Positions 25,093-35,341 of a DNA stretch of 64,000 nt are shown piece after piece. The stretch spans positions 21,518,418 to 21,582,417 of the forward strand of contig OX387605.1 of the NCBI GenBank assembly GCA_947568835.1. The letters are read 5' to 3'. Below the pieces are notes generated by a model that saw nothing but the letters and a program-made list of their open reading frames with translations, was not told where the DNA came from and ran no database searches. Numbering within the stretch: the first letter of the stretch is position 1; each line of letters opens with the position of its first letter. This DNA comes from Protonemura montana (lineage: Eukaryota; Arthropoda; Insecta; Plecoptera; Nemouridae). A program made the translations under genes and the position numbers.

Positions 25093-25408
25093 GATGGATT
25101 TACGCACATTTTTTAGTGCGAGTGTGAAGAGAAAGGCGAACGATGACGCGCGTGAAATTTCGGACAGCCATGGCAACAGCGATCGCAGCATTGAAAGTGC
25201 ATGTGCATCTACATCGACGACGGCGTATTCCGAAAATCCAAGACCAGCCTTTGAAACTAAATGTGATCTAGGTCCTCAAGCTGCTTTGGATATTGGCCAC
25301 TTCATAAATCAGGACTCAACCTCATCCCTAAGCGACGAACTGAGACACACGCTGGTGACAAAACCATTGTCTCCGAGTGCATATGATTACAAAGCTGGTC
25401 CACAGTGA
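25093..25408 (+). pseudogene. Truncated N-terminus of a hAT/ZMYM-type transposase
   Basis: An open frame reads MDLRTFFSASVKRKANDD, then a Ser/Thr-rich linker and DLGPQAALDIGHFINQD, with SDELRHTLVTKPLSP before the frame stops at 25408; an upstream in-frame ATG exists at 25022. Many hAT elements and ZMYM1-like genes start with a short basic leader followed by an 'xDIGxxx...L.d..k..lv' segment just before a TTF-type zinc finger. The zinc finger, catalytic and dimerisation domains that should follow are absent; a poly-C tract and a repeat copy follow instead. So this is a 5' remnant. Family placement is by pattern recognition only. Confidence 0.55.
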
Positions 25409-25472
25409 CGGTAGGCGAGTGTTTCACCCAGACTAGTTTTCATTCGACATATTTAAAACGTGCGATTCTTCT

Positions 25473-25514
25473 CCCCCCCCCCCCCCCCCCCCCCCCCACC
25501 ACCACCACCACCAC
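25473..25514. repeat. Poly-C tract (25 C) followed by (CCA)n
   Basis: The longest homopolymer in the window, 25 C at 25473-25497, passes directly into about five CCA repeats. It lies between the hAT remnant and the third copy of the G/C-rich repeat. Confidence 0.95.
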
Positions 25515-25545
25515 AGTTGAAGCCCTTTTGTCGATATCCTTGGAA

Positions 25546-25592
25546 GCATTTGCACCCCCCTGGAAAAAATCCTGCGGACGCCCATGGAAGGG
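25546..25592 (-). repeat. G/C-rich repeat, copy 3
   Basis: On the minus strand it reads CCATGGGCGTCCGCAGG, then TTTTTTCCAGGGGGG and TGCAA. Its left half matches the left half of copy 1 and its right half is the complement of copy 1's right half, so copy 1 seems to be a folded-over version. Confidence 0.6.
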
Positions 25593-25733
25593 GTATGCAT
25601 ATGTCGAAAGTTAAGGAATGGGGCATGGCTGATTGGACATTTCAATTGTATTTCCTTGCTATTTTTGGTTAGTTGAGAATTTTTATTGGTCAGCTAGTTG
25701 ATAACAATCTGTTTATTAATTTTATTCCGTATA

Positions 25734-25766
25734 TGAGGCGTATAGATGCAATGCCGGCAATCTCCA
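25734..25766 (+). repeat. Left terminal inverted repeat
   Basis: It starts TGAGGC, has TAGATGCAA at positions 10-18 and ends GGCAATCTCCA. It pairs with 28388-28420. Confidence 0.8.
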
Positions 25767-25890
25767 AAATATGACAAAATGAGTTAGATACTTCATTCGA
25801 TAGAGAATTGTTTTACCTAACAAGTTTTTAAAAGTTTATGTTGCAAAAACGGCATTCTCTGCTTCAATTAAATGAGAGAAGTTCAGAGTT

Positions 25891-25913
25891 GGATGCAAAA
25901 GCAGATTTCTCCA
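25891..25913 (+). repeat. Left subterminal repeat
   Basis: A 23-bp sequence from GGATGCAAAAG to ATTTCTCCA, identical and in the same orientation at 28200-28222. It resembles the inner part of the TIR (GATGCAA...CTCCA), as expected for a transposase-binding site. Confidence 0.75.
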
Positions 25914-26025
25914 GTGGTCTGTACTAAGCAAACCCGGCATTCTCCCTGCAACCAATCGCTGCACTCCGTTTAGTCACGTGATGGCGAACTTTGACAACCG
26001 GCTGATGAAGAGCTGATCTGGTTAA

Positions 26026-26201
26026 TCTGATTCATTTGACTGTTCTGTCGGTGTCGGCTGTATTTTCTTTAAAAATTATTTCAAGAGTTGTTTGTTTCAC
26101 AAATACGATGGATGTTTTGGTTTCACCTGTGATGGCAGTGTCGCTCGAAAGCGTAAACGGAACCCCACAAAGTGGAAAAGGGCCGAAGCTAAGAAACTAA
26201 G
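26026..26201 (+). other. Probable first exon of the transposon gene, without in-frame ATG
   Basis: After a TAA at 26023 the frame stays open to a donor at 26202 (AAG|GTTAAT). Its end encodes ARKRKRNPTKWKRAEAKKLR, a basic stretch of the kind found at the N-terminus of related arthropod proteins. Splicing to the AG at 26312-26313 rebuilds an AGA codon and reads on in frame into the long second exon. No ATG exists in this frame; the ATGs at 26108 and 26132 are in another frame, so the start may have been lost by mutation or lie in another exon. Confidence 0.55.
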
Positions 26202-26389
26202 GTTAATACAGATCTCTAGCCTATAATCTTAAACATAGTTATTTCGCTCTTTTTTAATTTCAACAGTCTTCACTTATTTCGGGCAATTATTATTGAAAAT
26301 TATTCCACAACAGATATACGGCAAAAGAACTTCCTGACTACCCATCCTGTGGGCACAGTACGAAGGCTTTTCGTTGTGCCTCGCTCACC

Positions 26390-28042
26390 ATGAGGGAAAT
26401 ACAAGATTTTCACAAGTGTTTCTACACATCTTTTGAGAAGATCACTCAAGACTCGTTTATTTTGAAGTTCTGCGAGGGAACGGCTCCATCTCGTCGGAGA
26501 CCTGGCAACGGTAGATACTCCGGTAAACAATGTCATACCAAGTACTTTGTAAAAAGTACAAGCTGTTGTGCAAGGGTGCCCGTGTGTATGAAAACTTTTA
26601 TCGGTGTGTTAGGAATAACAAAGCATCGTGTACAGCACGTAGTGAAGAATCACCTTGCCACTGGCTTGATTCCGAAAGAAACTAGAGGAGGAGACCATAC
26701 CAGTGCCAAATACCACACACGGAAGGTGGCAGTAATGGGCTTCATTAATAAATTCCGATGCATTGAATCCCATTACTGCCGTGGTAAAACTTCTTGCCGA
26801 ATGTATTTGGCATCAGAGCTGAGCATTAATAAAATGCATCGACTCTACAACGAGCAAGCACCTCAGTTGCTGAAAGTGAAGCAAGGGTATTTCAGATCAA
26901 TTTTCAATGAACATTATAATCTCGGATTTAAAAGCCCACGTACTGATGTTTGCTCTACTTGTACTGGTTTGCTAGAGAGAATTTCCAAAGCCAAGGACAT
27001 TATTGAAAAACAAGCCCTTCAAACAGAGAAACGCGTCCATTCGCTGCGGGCCAAAGCATTTTTTGACATGCTAAAGGAAGAAAGACCAGGGCTGGTTACA
27101 ATGTCATTTGACTGCCAGAAAAACCAAGTTTTGCCGAAGGTTCCCGATCAAGCGGCGTACTACTCTCGGCAGCTCTACATGTATAATTTCACAATCGTAG
27201 AAGGCAGCTCAAAAAGCAAGTTGACAAGGGAGAATGTCCATACATATTACTGGACGGAGGACTCCAGAAACAAAGGCTCGAATGAAATAGCGTCTGCAGT
27301 TTACCATCGACTTAGTAACGTGAACCTGGGTGGAATAGATACTGTTCGTCTGGTGGCTGATGGCTGTGGAGGCCAGAACAAAAATACCACAATGGTTGGT
27401 ATGTGCATGAAGTGGATGAAGACTGCACCACAAAATGTAAAGAAATTAGAAATCATTTTCCCAGTGGCAGGGCACTCCTTTATCCCACCGGATCGTGTCT
27501 TTGGGAACATCGAAAAAGAGCTGAAAAAAATGGAAGTTATCTGCGAGCCAGCAGAATATGTTAAAGTATTCTCCAACCACGGCATTGTAATAAACCTAGG
27601 GTCACCAGAATGTGAGGTGTGTGACTGGAAGTCGCAAATACAAGAAAATCTGAAGCCCCCCGGATCATGGCACTTTAAATTTAAACCATGCAAGCGTTTT
27701 ATTATCACAAAACGAGTGAATGGAAACGTTGTCCTAAGAGGAGAACCGCATTATCGGAGTGATGTTGGGAGTCCGAGAAGCGTTTTTAAACAAGGAAAAC
27801 AAGTTTGTGGAATAGATCCGAAAGTTCTTCCCCTTGGAATAGTTGTGAAGCCTCTCAAGTTAAGAGACGTTCGGAACCTACTTCTGAAACATTTCGGGGA
27901 AAATTGGCAAGAATTGGACCACCTTGCATATTATGCAAACCTAATGCCAAACGACGCCAACGACGACGCTCCAGAAGACGCCGTAGAAGACGACGACCTG
28001 CTATGCGAACCACATGAAGAAGTTGACGATTTGGTGGTCTAG
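26390..28042 (+). CDS. Transposase-like protein (DUF7869-like), 550 codons from first ATG
   Basis: The protein probably catalyses movement of the surrounding TIR element. The ATG at 26390 is the first in frame; the exon itself is open from 26314, adding 25 residues (with a Cys-Gly-His motif) joined to the exon at 26026-26201. Visible parts in ATG numbering: a Cys-rich and helical DNA-binding-like segment (VCMKTFIGVLGITKHRVQHV, 65-84), CSTC at 188-191, then an RNase H-like core with SFD (D241), VADGCGGQNKN (D324) and GHSFIPPDRVFGNIEKEL, where D368 and E375 are candidate third acidic residues. CEVC lies at 408-411 and an acidic tail at 521-547. The same order occurs in a large group of uncharacterised insect proteins carrying the DUF7869 domain, which I recall without a search. 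Transposase function is inferred from the TIRs and the D-D-E/D layout. Confidence 0.7.
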   Translation: MREIQDFHKCFYTSFEKITQDSFILKFCEGTAPSRRRPGNGRYSGKQCHTKYFVKSTSCCARVPVCMKTFIGVLGITKHRVQHVVKNHLATGLIPKETRGGDHTSAKYHTRKVAVMGFINKFRCIESHYCRGKTSCRMYLASELSINKMHRLYNEQAPQLLKVKQGYFRSIFNEHYNLGFKSPRTDVCSTCTGLLERISKAKDIIEKQALQTEKRVHSLRAKAFFDMLKEERPGLVTMSFDCQKNQVLPKVPDQAAYYSRQLYMYNFTIVEGSSKSKLTRENVHTYYWTEDSRNKGSNEIASAVYHRLSNVNLGGIDTVRLVADGCGGQNKNTTMVGMCMKWMKTAPQNVKKLEIIFPVAGHSFIPPDRVFGNIEKELKKMEVICEPAEYVKVFSNHGIVINLGSPECEVCDWKSQIQENLKPPGSWHFKFKPCKRFIITKRVNGNVVLRGEPHYRSDVGSPRSVFKQGKQVCGIDPKVLPLGIVVKPLKLRDVRNLLLKHFGENWQELDHLAYYANLMPNDANDDAPEDAVEDDDLLCEPHEEVDDLVV

Positions 28043-28078
28043 GACCCTGGGCCCAGGAAAGTTTTTTTTTTTGTTGAA

Positions 28079-28084
28079 AATAAA
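28079..28084 (+). terminator. Poly(A) signal of the transposon gene
   Basis: AATAAA 37 bases after the stop codon, followed by A-rich sequence, still inside the element. Confidence 0.5.
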
Positions 28085-28199
28085 ACAACAAAAAAAACAA
28101 CAAAAATAAAATAAAATAAGCGGGATCCATGGCGTCTTTTTATATCCACATCCCATCCCCAACATTTTTTCCGTAGCAAAACCAGAATTCTCCAAAATG

Positions 28200-28222
28200 G
28201 GATGCAAAAGCAGATTTCTCCA
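28200..28222 (+). repeat. Right subterminal repeat
   Basis: Identical over 23 bp to 25891-25913 and in direct orientation, 166 bp inside the right TIR. Confidence 0.75.
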
Positions 28223-28387
28223 AGTTTACATGTTACTTTTGTCCGTATCATAGGAATAACACTTTCTTAGGTCGCAAATTTTATAATTAGGATGTGTGCC
28301 CCATTCACATTGCAACTTCATTGTTGGTGAGAATATTACGATTAAATCAGAAACATTGTTTTGTGATTTCCTCAAGAACAAGAAAAA

Positions 28388-28420
28388 TGGAGATTGCCAG
28401 TTTTGCATCTAGGGGCCTCA
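28388..28420 (-). repeat. Right terminal inverted repeat
   Basis: The reverse complement of the left TIR at 27 of 33 positions; the outermost TGAGGC is identical. Confidence 0.8.
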
Positions 28421-31400
28421 TATATCCGGCAATTTTTATTGTTTTTATAATCATTAGTTAGCTTCAAACTAATAATTCGGCACAAATAGCCTAGTAGCTG
28501 ACGTGCCGCTAAAACCTACAATAATAATAATAATTAGTGAAAAATATTGCTTACGTTATATTTTCATCAAACAGGACAATTCAAAACATCTTCAGCTTGA
28601 AACGTCAATATAGTAGACAGAATATTTCAAGCATAACTTTTCCTTTTTGCTTACTTACCTATCGCTGGTGTTTTATACTTATCTAGGACGCAAAGGCAGT
28701 TAGGTTCACGGAGCTTGAAAATCGGACCCCGTTTCGACTGTTCAAACAATCTGACAAAACTTCAGCACTACTAGCGACCTCTACTCTGGCTCACTTTTCT
28801 TCTTAACTACGTAGCTATATTGTTAGCTACTAGGTGGCGTTCAAAGCATTTTAATACATTTTAGTTGGTCTTTTAGCTACTAGATGACGTACAATGTGTT
28901 ATATTTTTAAACTGTTTTACGAAGGGTTCAATCGCTTGTCAAATAGATAACATGATGACAATAATTTTGAATATGAGATAGTAAAAAAAATCTGCACAAT
29001 TTTTAAGGTCCCTCAACCATAGCCCTTGTTGCCTCGACAAATTGAGTAGCAATCCAGTATCTTTAAATGCGATTAAATTAGATGATGTCCTTCGTAAATT
29101 TGTTTGTGAAACCATCATCACACCTATACTTATTTTTTTCTATACTCCAAACAATGGGCCATAGATATTTTTAAAAAATCTTTACATATGGGGTGATAAA
29201 GTATTCAAGTCTTTTGCTTCTCAACTCCCAGACCCGGCACCTCCATCGATGAGTTATTCAGGGTCTTCTTTCAGGAAAAGTTGGTTTTTTTAGGTTTTTG
29301 GAAAAAATTGGGACCATAGGTGACCAAGATATCGAGTCAAGGAGAAAATAGACAAGTGTAATACGCGTACATGTAATACGGTAATAAGTACCAGTAATCG
29401 CAATAGCACTAGAAGGTGTCAACCTCAGCGAAGTAAAAATGTATCGTTATTACTGATTACATTTGCGATGGTGATTTTTTACGAGTACCTTATCAATAAT
29501 AAATAAAATAATAAGTTGAAAAGAATCATTCTTAGCGCAAGGCCAAGTAAAACGATGTTCTCTTTATTTTTTAGAGGCAAAAGAGAGAAACAAACTTGAA
29601 GCTCTCCCCATGTTTTTCTTTTGGAAATTGAAGAGATTTATGCATTGCTTTTTTCAAGTACATTCCGCATGTGTTTCGCCAAGTTCGGCTTGGACTATGT
29701 CCATCCGTTTCCCACAAAACACAAACCATTAACAACCGTCACAGTACATATTCAGATTTCACCAACAGCATTGTTTTTCAATACTTGCCACCACTAGTGA
29801 AACTCGAGAGTAGAAATTAATATTGAAAAATGATAAATGCCATTCGCGAGAGAAGCATGCTTTGGCCAGTTTAATTGTTTCTAGAGCGACAGTTTTTTGT
29901 TTGTTATGATCGCAGGACGGCAATAATTGTCTCGATCCACTCGACGTGTCCTCGCGGCAGCTTGGACAACGGCGCTTGTTTGGCGACCCCAGAACCACGT
30001 CACGGGGAGCAGGAAACACCATTAATTACCTAAAAAGCAATTCAGTCAAGTTGAAAAATATGCACCGCGTCTATTCTACAAACAAGAGGAATTATTGTTG
30101 TAATGAAATTTCAAGCTGTTGTGATTTCATTTGATAAAGCGTGCGTTGCGGGCAGAATCAAACGTTGCTTATTGTGGCAGGTAGCGGCATGTCATGCTTT
30201 TGGGTCTGCGTTCATGTTGCATGGGGCAGTGGGGATGATTGATATTACATAGTACGTCGAGTGGAGGTATGTCGCCTTTCACACCAATTGGACACTGCTT
30301 AGATTTGCCAAAATCGTGGCATTTATTAGTGTTTACTGCGTACAAAAACGAATGGGAGTCGGATATTTCCGTTGTATTTAGATGGACGCTTTTTAGAATT
30401 CAATCGTTTTTCGGGTGACGAAAGCAGTACATCAAAAAGCATGTGTTTTACAGTTTTTTGAGAGAAAGTTTTCGGTTCTTAAAAGAACACGGTTCGTTTC
30501 GTGTAAGTAATAGAATGGGAGTTGGCCATGGAGGTGTTTATACCATATAGCAAACAAAATTCAATATACAAGCATAACTTTTTCTGTGCTTTTTATTACT
30601 CTGTCCAGCGTTTGACTCGGAGATTACGAAGTGCATGCAGTATTCGTTTTAATTGCTATGCTAAAAGTATCTTGAACCATCTCCGCAACAAGGATATTTA
30701 ATTAAATTTATGGCTTGAAACTGAATTGTTCCGCCTGTAGATTACCAACACGATCATTATAATGCAACTGCAAGCGAGCCGAGTCAAATAGACTGAACTC
30801 TAATTGATTGTGGCATTCGGTTTAAAGTAATTGATCAATTAACACACCAATCGGTGTCTGCTAGGTTAACGTGCGGTCTGGCGTTTGACTTGTTCTTACA
30901 GCAGCATATCTCTACGTATACTATAGTTATTTATTTTATGGGTTTCATAAAAATAAATATTTTCTGGTCAAGAATTTTGCAAAGTGTGACAAGATATGAA
31001 CAGTTCTTAGACATTCTAAGCATTCCTATTGGAAACCAATACTCAATATGAACAGTGAATTATGTAACATATTTCCAAATATAGAATGGACTATGGTTGA
31101 ATATACCCAATAAAAGATCTGCGATGTCAACAGAGCTCACCCAATAAACTAGAAACTATATTTGATAGTTTAACCCACTGCATTGGTCTGCATTGGTTTT
31201 GAGACGAACGAGACTGCCCAATTGCAAAACTGGTCGCTCTCGAAGCACAAACAAATCTCTCTCCCTTGTCGTAAGACGAGGTTAAGAGATAGGTACTGAC
31301 TAGGTAAAGTAAATTCGAGTTAAAGTACTTAGTAACCGCTACTTGCACGTGCTGACTCGCATTTTGTACTTTGGTAATTTATGAGAACTTGGTAAAACTG

Positions 31401-31598
31401 GTTATGTGCTGATTCCAAATTCACACAAATCCAAACGAAAACTGGGAGCGTATGTAGAATATATCACAAACCCAATCCATTTTAGTGCATCCAATAAATA
31501 TCAGTTTAAACATTTAATTAATATTCAGGTATATCTATAATGATTGTGTATTATATACCTCAAAGAGATTTAACAACATTAATTAGATTATACCCAGA

Positions 31599-31650
31599 CA
31601 CAAAAAGGTATGACCAACACAAACACAAAAAGGTATGACCAACACAAACA
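31599..31650. repeat. Tandem duplication, two units of 25 bp
   Basis: CACAAAAAGGTATGACCAAC is repeated at a spacing of exactly 25 bases. Confidence 0.9.
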
Positions 31651-31974
31651 TCAGATCTCTGAGGGTTGTTTCATTTGTGCATTTATCCATTACAAAAATA
31701 GATGAAAAAAAAACATGCGAGCCACAGCAATTTCAATGGGCCTCCATTTATGAATATGGCCATCATCATGCGGTGTATAGATATAGAGTACTGCATCACA
31801 GTGCTTATGGAAATTCCTGTAGGTTTACCTCCACTAACTCTGCGGGACAGGCTTGCTCGTGCTCCCCGCTTGCTTGGGTGGCTCACAGATTATTAAATTA
31901 GTTTTCCGTATGGTTGGCGCACGAAGAGATGGCAATAGAGCTGAATATATTGCGGTTTTTTATTGAGGTAAAAG

Positions 31975-32150
31975 TGAACAGAGCAAAGCGGAGCGAGAGA
32001 GAGAGCATGAAGTGCGCGCCGCGGTAGCAAACTAATAAAACACCCTCCTCCTGGTGGGGAGTCGGGCCCCAGATTCAAGGGGGCGGCTGGGGGTGGCTAG
32101 GGGGCGGCAGCCATGCCCATGCCGCCGCCGCCGCCATGCTCAAACGGAAC
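31975..32150. other. GC-rich island with GCC/GGC repeats
   Basis: It stands out from AT-rich surroundings: GAGAGAGAG, a CGCGCCGCGG block, G-rich runs and a (CCG)n stretch ending at about 32133. No convincing reading frame crosses it. It could be a promoter or a 5' UTR of an unseen gene. Confidence 0.4.
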
Positions 32151-32691
32151 GCAAGGATAGAGAGATCGGAAATTTTATATGAAATGAAAACAGATTTTTG
32201 TATATATGTATCATACAGTCATGAAAGCGGAGGCATTTTGCATTCCGTACTCGAAACAAGTAGTATTGTATACATTGCTGTATGGCTTGTCGTTGGAATA
32301 TATCTATTGAACTTTTCTTAGCTGTTTTAATTTAATTTCAAAGTTTTTTCGCATCGCTTGGTTGCGAAATACAGGCGTATTTTTTCAATTATTGTTTCGT
32401 AAAATTCTCTACTCTGAAAGTGATGAATTGTTGATGAAAAATAGTCCACCATCCTCGCAAAGAATTCTAATACCTACCTACCTTTTTACAAAATCGACCG
32501 CTCAATTGTGTACCATCATTAATTCGAGAGAGATCGTGTGCACCTCGATCTTAGTAATCAATTCGCAATTGACAAAAAGATCAAACGCTTTTGGACCATT
32601 ACAAATCGCAGATACCCGCGCTAAGCTCTTGTTGAACAAGTCAACTTTTTAAGAGGATTATCTGCTCCATACTTCCGATCGAGTGCGTCCG

Positions 32692-32711
32692 CCCCCCCCC
32701 CCCCCCCCCCC
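32692..32711. repeat. Poly-C tract, 20 bases
   Basis: An uninterrupted run of 20 C in AT-rich intergenic sequence. Confidence 0.95.
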
Positions 32712-33965
32712 TCCACCCGTCACGGGGTTTTTAATTACATGCCCGGCAATGATAAATCATTAGCGATCGTCACTCGTTAGCGCACTTGCTTTGTCCGCGA
32801 GGGGGAAGAGTCGGATACTAATTGTTTCTTTTCGTAGATTAGCGGATTTTTAAATCTGTATTAAGGGAAGATAATCAGCAACGACGAGCAGTTTAAAATG
32901 CCAGGTACCTACTGGTTTTATACTGAACCATATGCTGAACCATATTCTTACGTGTTTTGCTATGGTGTGTTGCAAAATCTTAGGTGCATCGATTCTTAAA
33001 ACTGGACTTTGTTCAGGCCTCTGAATCATGTCTAGCTGTCAGAAGTGATTGGGTGAGCTTCGTTGTCGAATGCACAACGTTGTTTTGAAATTATATTTCT
33101 GGTACTTACTGTTGGGATGGGACAAGGGTAGTTTTGTGAGTTGGCAACACAGCTGAGATGGTCAAGTCAAGGCGAGTTGAAATGTTAACATCTGATAAGA
33201 TATGATACGACCCAACAAAGATCCTCCTATTTTCCACGTGCAAACTTTAAAAATCTTTCACCTGAGTTTTAGGGTCGTACCATACCTTCTCTTAAACGTT
33301 ACGTCGTTTGAATAAGTATACTTTTTACTTTTTAGCGTGAAATATTCGTCAATCCAGTTAAAATTAAGCGTCTCATTAAAAAACCTAACATTTTTCGCCA
33401 ATTTCCATTCTCATCTAACCATAAAGTAAAAGTAATCAATTTCCTTCGCAACTTATTCAATAGCTATTCTAAACAAATCCAAAAAGACCTCCATTATCGG
33501 ATATTAGATGACATCATTTATAATTGCAACTCTTTTATGAGGAAACTCATAACCGAGCACGGGTTCGCTGGAAAAAAGTTCATTGATGTTTCCTTGTGTG
33601 CCATTCAAGTAATGAAAGGCACCTCCGATATTTTTCATTTTCAAACATGAACGCGTCACCATACAAAGTAGATTACAGGGTAACTAAAAAAACACATTAT
33701 ATTAAAGTTGTACTCTCACGCTAGTCGTAATGCAGACCTCCCCTTTCGCTGTCACGAAAGAGTCTCATTCTTGGGACGTTCGCGAAATTTTTCCCTAATT
33801 AGCTATTTAGCTAAAAACAGAAGAAAAAAAATTATTATCATTATCCGTAAATTACAGCTGTCTTTCTCGTACTTCGTTGATTACTGGGGCTGACCGACGC
33901 ACTGTTTTTACAACTAGCCCTGTATAGTAGCTCTGGTCTAATGGCGTCGGTAAATTTTGATCATG

Positions 33966-34225
33966 AGCCTAACAAAGCCTAGAAGGTAGGAGGCTATGGT
34001 CTTTGGTAGGAGGGTAAGTCCGTTGCCTGGACGTGGCCATACTCCTGTCAAAATCCACCAAAGGCACCACCGGCCTAACGTCAAATCCGAAGGACGGTAC
34101 AACGCGAACAGTAGAATCGTAGAATTCCTCCACAAATCCATGCTGTCGATATGGTGGTAAGCAAAGCCCGTGCAGTTTTTAATTTCACTTTCATCCCTCC
34201 AACCTCTCTCCAGAACCGAACACTT
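33966..34225 (-). mobile_element. SINE of the 5S-related family, copy 3
   Basis: Read on the minus strand it follows copy 1 closely: GGAGAGAGGTTGGAGGGATG, CGACAGCATGGATTTGTGG, GTTGTACCGTCCTTC, then GACAGGAGTATGGCCACGT. The 5S-like head is absent or unrecognisable at its 5' end (near 34225). Confidence 0.65.
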
Positions 34226-35263
34226 ATATTTCGTGACACGTGGATTGGTAGTTACTTTTCTAATAAACCTTGAAGCTTACACCCATTTGTAAAGAAATAG
34301 TATATGTACAATAATTATTACATATATACAACTCTCGCGCAACATAGCCTAGTTAACCAATAGGTTAACTGATCTTGAAATAATAAAAATCACTGTTACA
34401 CGTTGTATGATGCCATACCTTCATAGTTCATACAGTAACGATATTATTCACTCATCATAAACAGCATGATTTTAACGTTAAATTTAATATTTCCCACAAA
34501 ACATAACTCCCACATATTCGAGTCTAACAGCGTCAAGCAAATCCACCGAGGTCTCTTACCAGTCCACCCTGAGCGTACATGGTGCATAATATCTGGCATA
34601 CTTTAGACCACAATCCGCGGGTCCTACCCGCACCCCGCGTCCCGCCCCTGCCACCCACCAAGTAGCAAACGAGGGGTGCTGGCTGGCCACCATAGTGTAC
34701 AGATTCAGTTTCGGTCCAACAATACGCTGGACCTTATTACGACCATCATGATATGCCGATAAAGTGCAGAGATCAGCAATGTCGGCTAAATCCCGTATCG
34801 TCGCACAAACATGGGACATTTTGGGTCCAAATTTTCAAACATCTTTATAAACCCAGTAATAGATAAGTACCTAAGTGACATATTTTGTTTCAACCACATT
34901 TTAAGCTAAAATTTTAATCTTAGTCAGACAACTGACAAGTTAAAATCAAACTTCCAACTAACTTCAGGAAAACTTTCGGAAAACTGTTTTAAGTGATTAG
35001 AACACTTTTCTTTAAGATCACTCCAGTTTGATAGTTTATTTGCGCGAAAATGAAGGAGGGGAGCCTCATTGAATTTTTCACAAAATTTAACAATTTCCGT
35101 GTGCTTAAAATGGCCGGCAGAAATTATCCTCGTTGAGAGAATACTTTCAGCTAATTCAAGATAATGTTTTTATTACAATAATTCCGGCTAATACTTGTAC
35201 ATCTAGTTTACGATGGGGCCGTCCTTTGCTATTCAAGTATTTGTTATTTCTCTTCAGTTGTCG

Positions 35264-35341
35264 ACTGAACTCGATGGCAGGTTGAATAAGTCACTTCTCG
35301 ATCATCTCCCCCCGACCGTACCGCGTTCGAATCCCAGCTAG
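35264..35341 (+). repeat. tRNA-derived sequence (A-box- and B-box-like)
   Basis: TCGATGGCAGG at 35271 could be an A-box and GTTCGAATCCC at 35325 is a good B-box. A T-run follows at once, as a polymerase III stop would. The stems do not fold into a clean cloverleaf. Confidence 0.4.

Larger units (their letters stand above)
25734..28420 (+). mobile_element. Complete-looking 2.69-kb DNA transposon with TIRs
   Basis: Both ends carry matching 33-bp inverted repeats starting TGAGGC, sharing TAGATGCAA and GGCAATCTCCA (27 of 33 positions agree). TATA lies directly outside each end (25730-25733 and 28421-28424) and may be the target-site duplication; TA alone is also possible. Inside are an identical pair of 23-bp subterminal repeats, a promoter-like segment with CCAAT and CACGTG around 25944-25980, a short first exon, a 112-bp intron, a long second exon and a poly(A) signal at 28079. 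The intact long frame suggests that it is young. I do not recognise the TIRs as a named superfamily. Confidence 0.8.
28425..33965. other. Intergenic, no recognisable gene
   Basis: AT-rich sequence. It contains two copies of a TTAGCTACTAG-TG-CGT motif about 50 bp apart (28823 and 28873), a 25-bp tandem duplication at 31599-31650, a GC-rich patch at 31975-32150 and a 20-base poly-C run at 32692. No open frame resembles a known protein. Confidence 0.45.
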
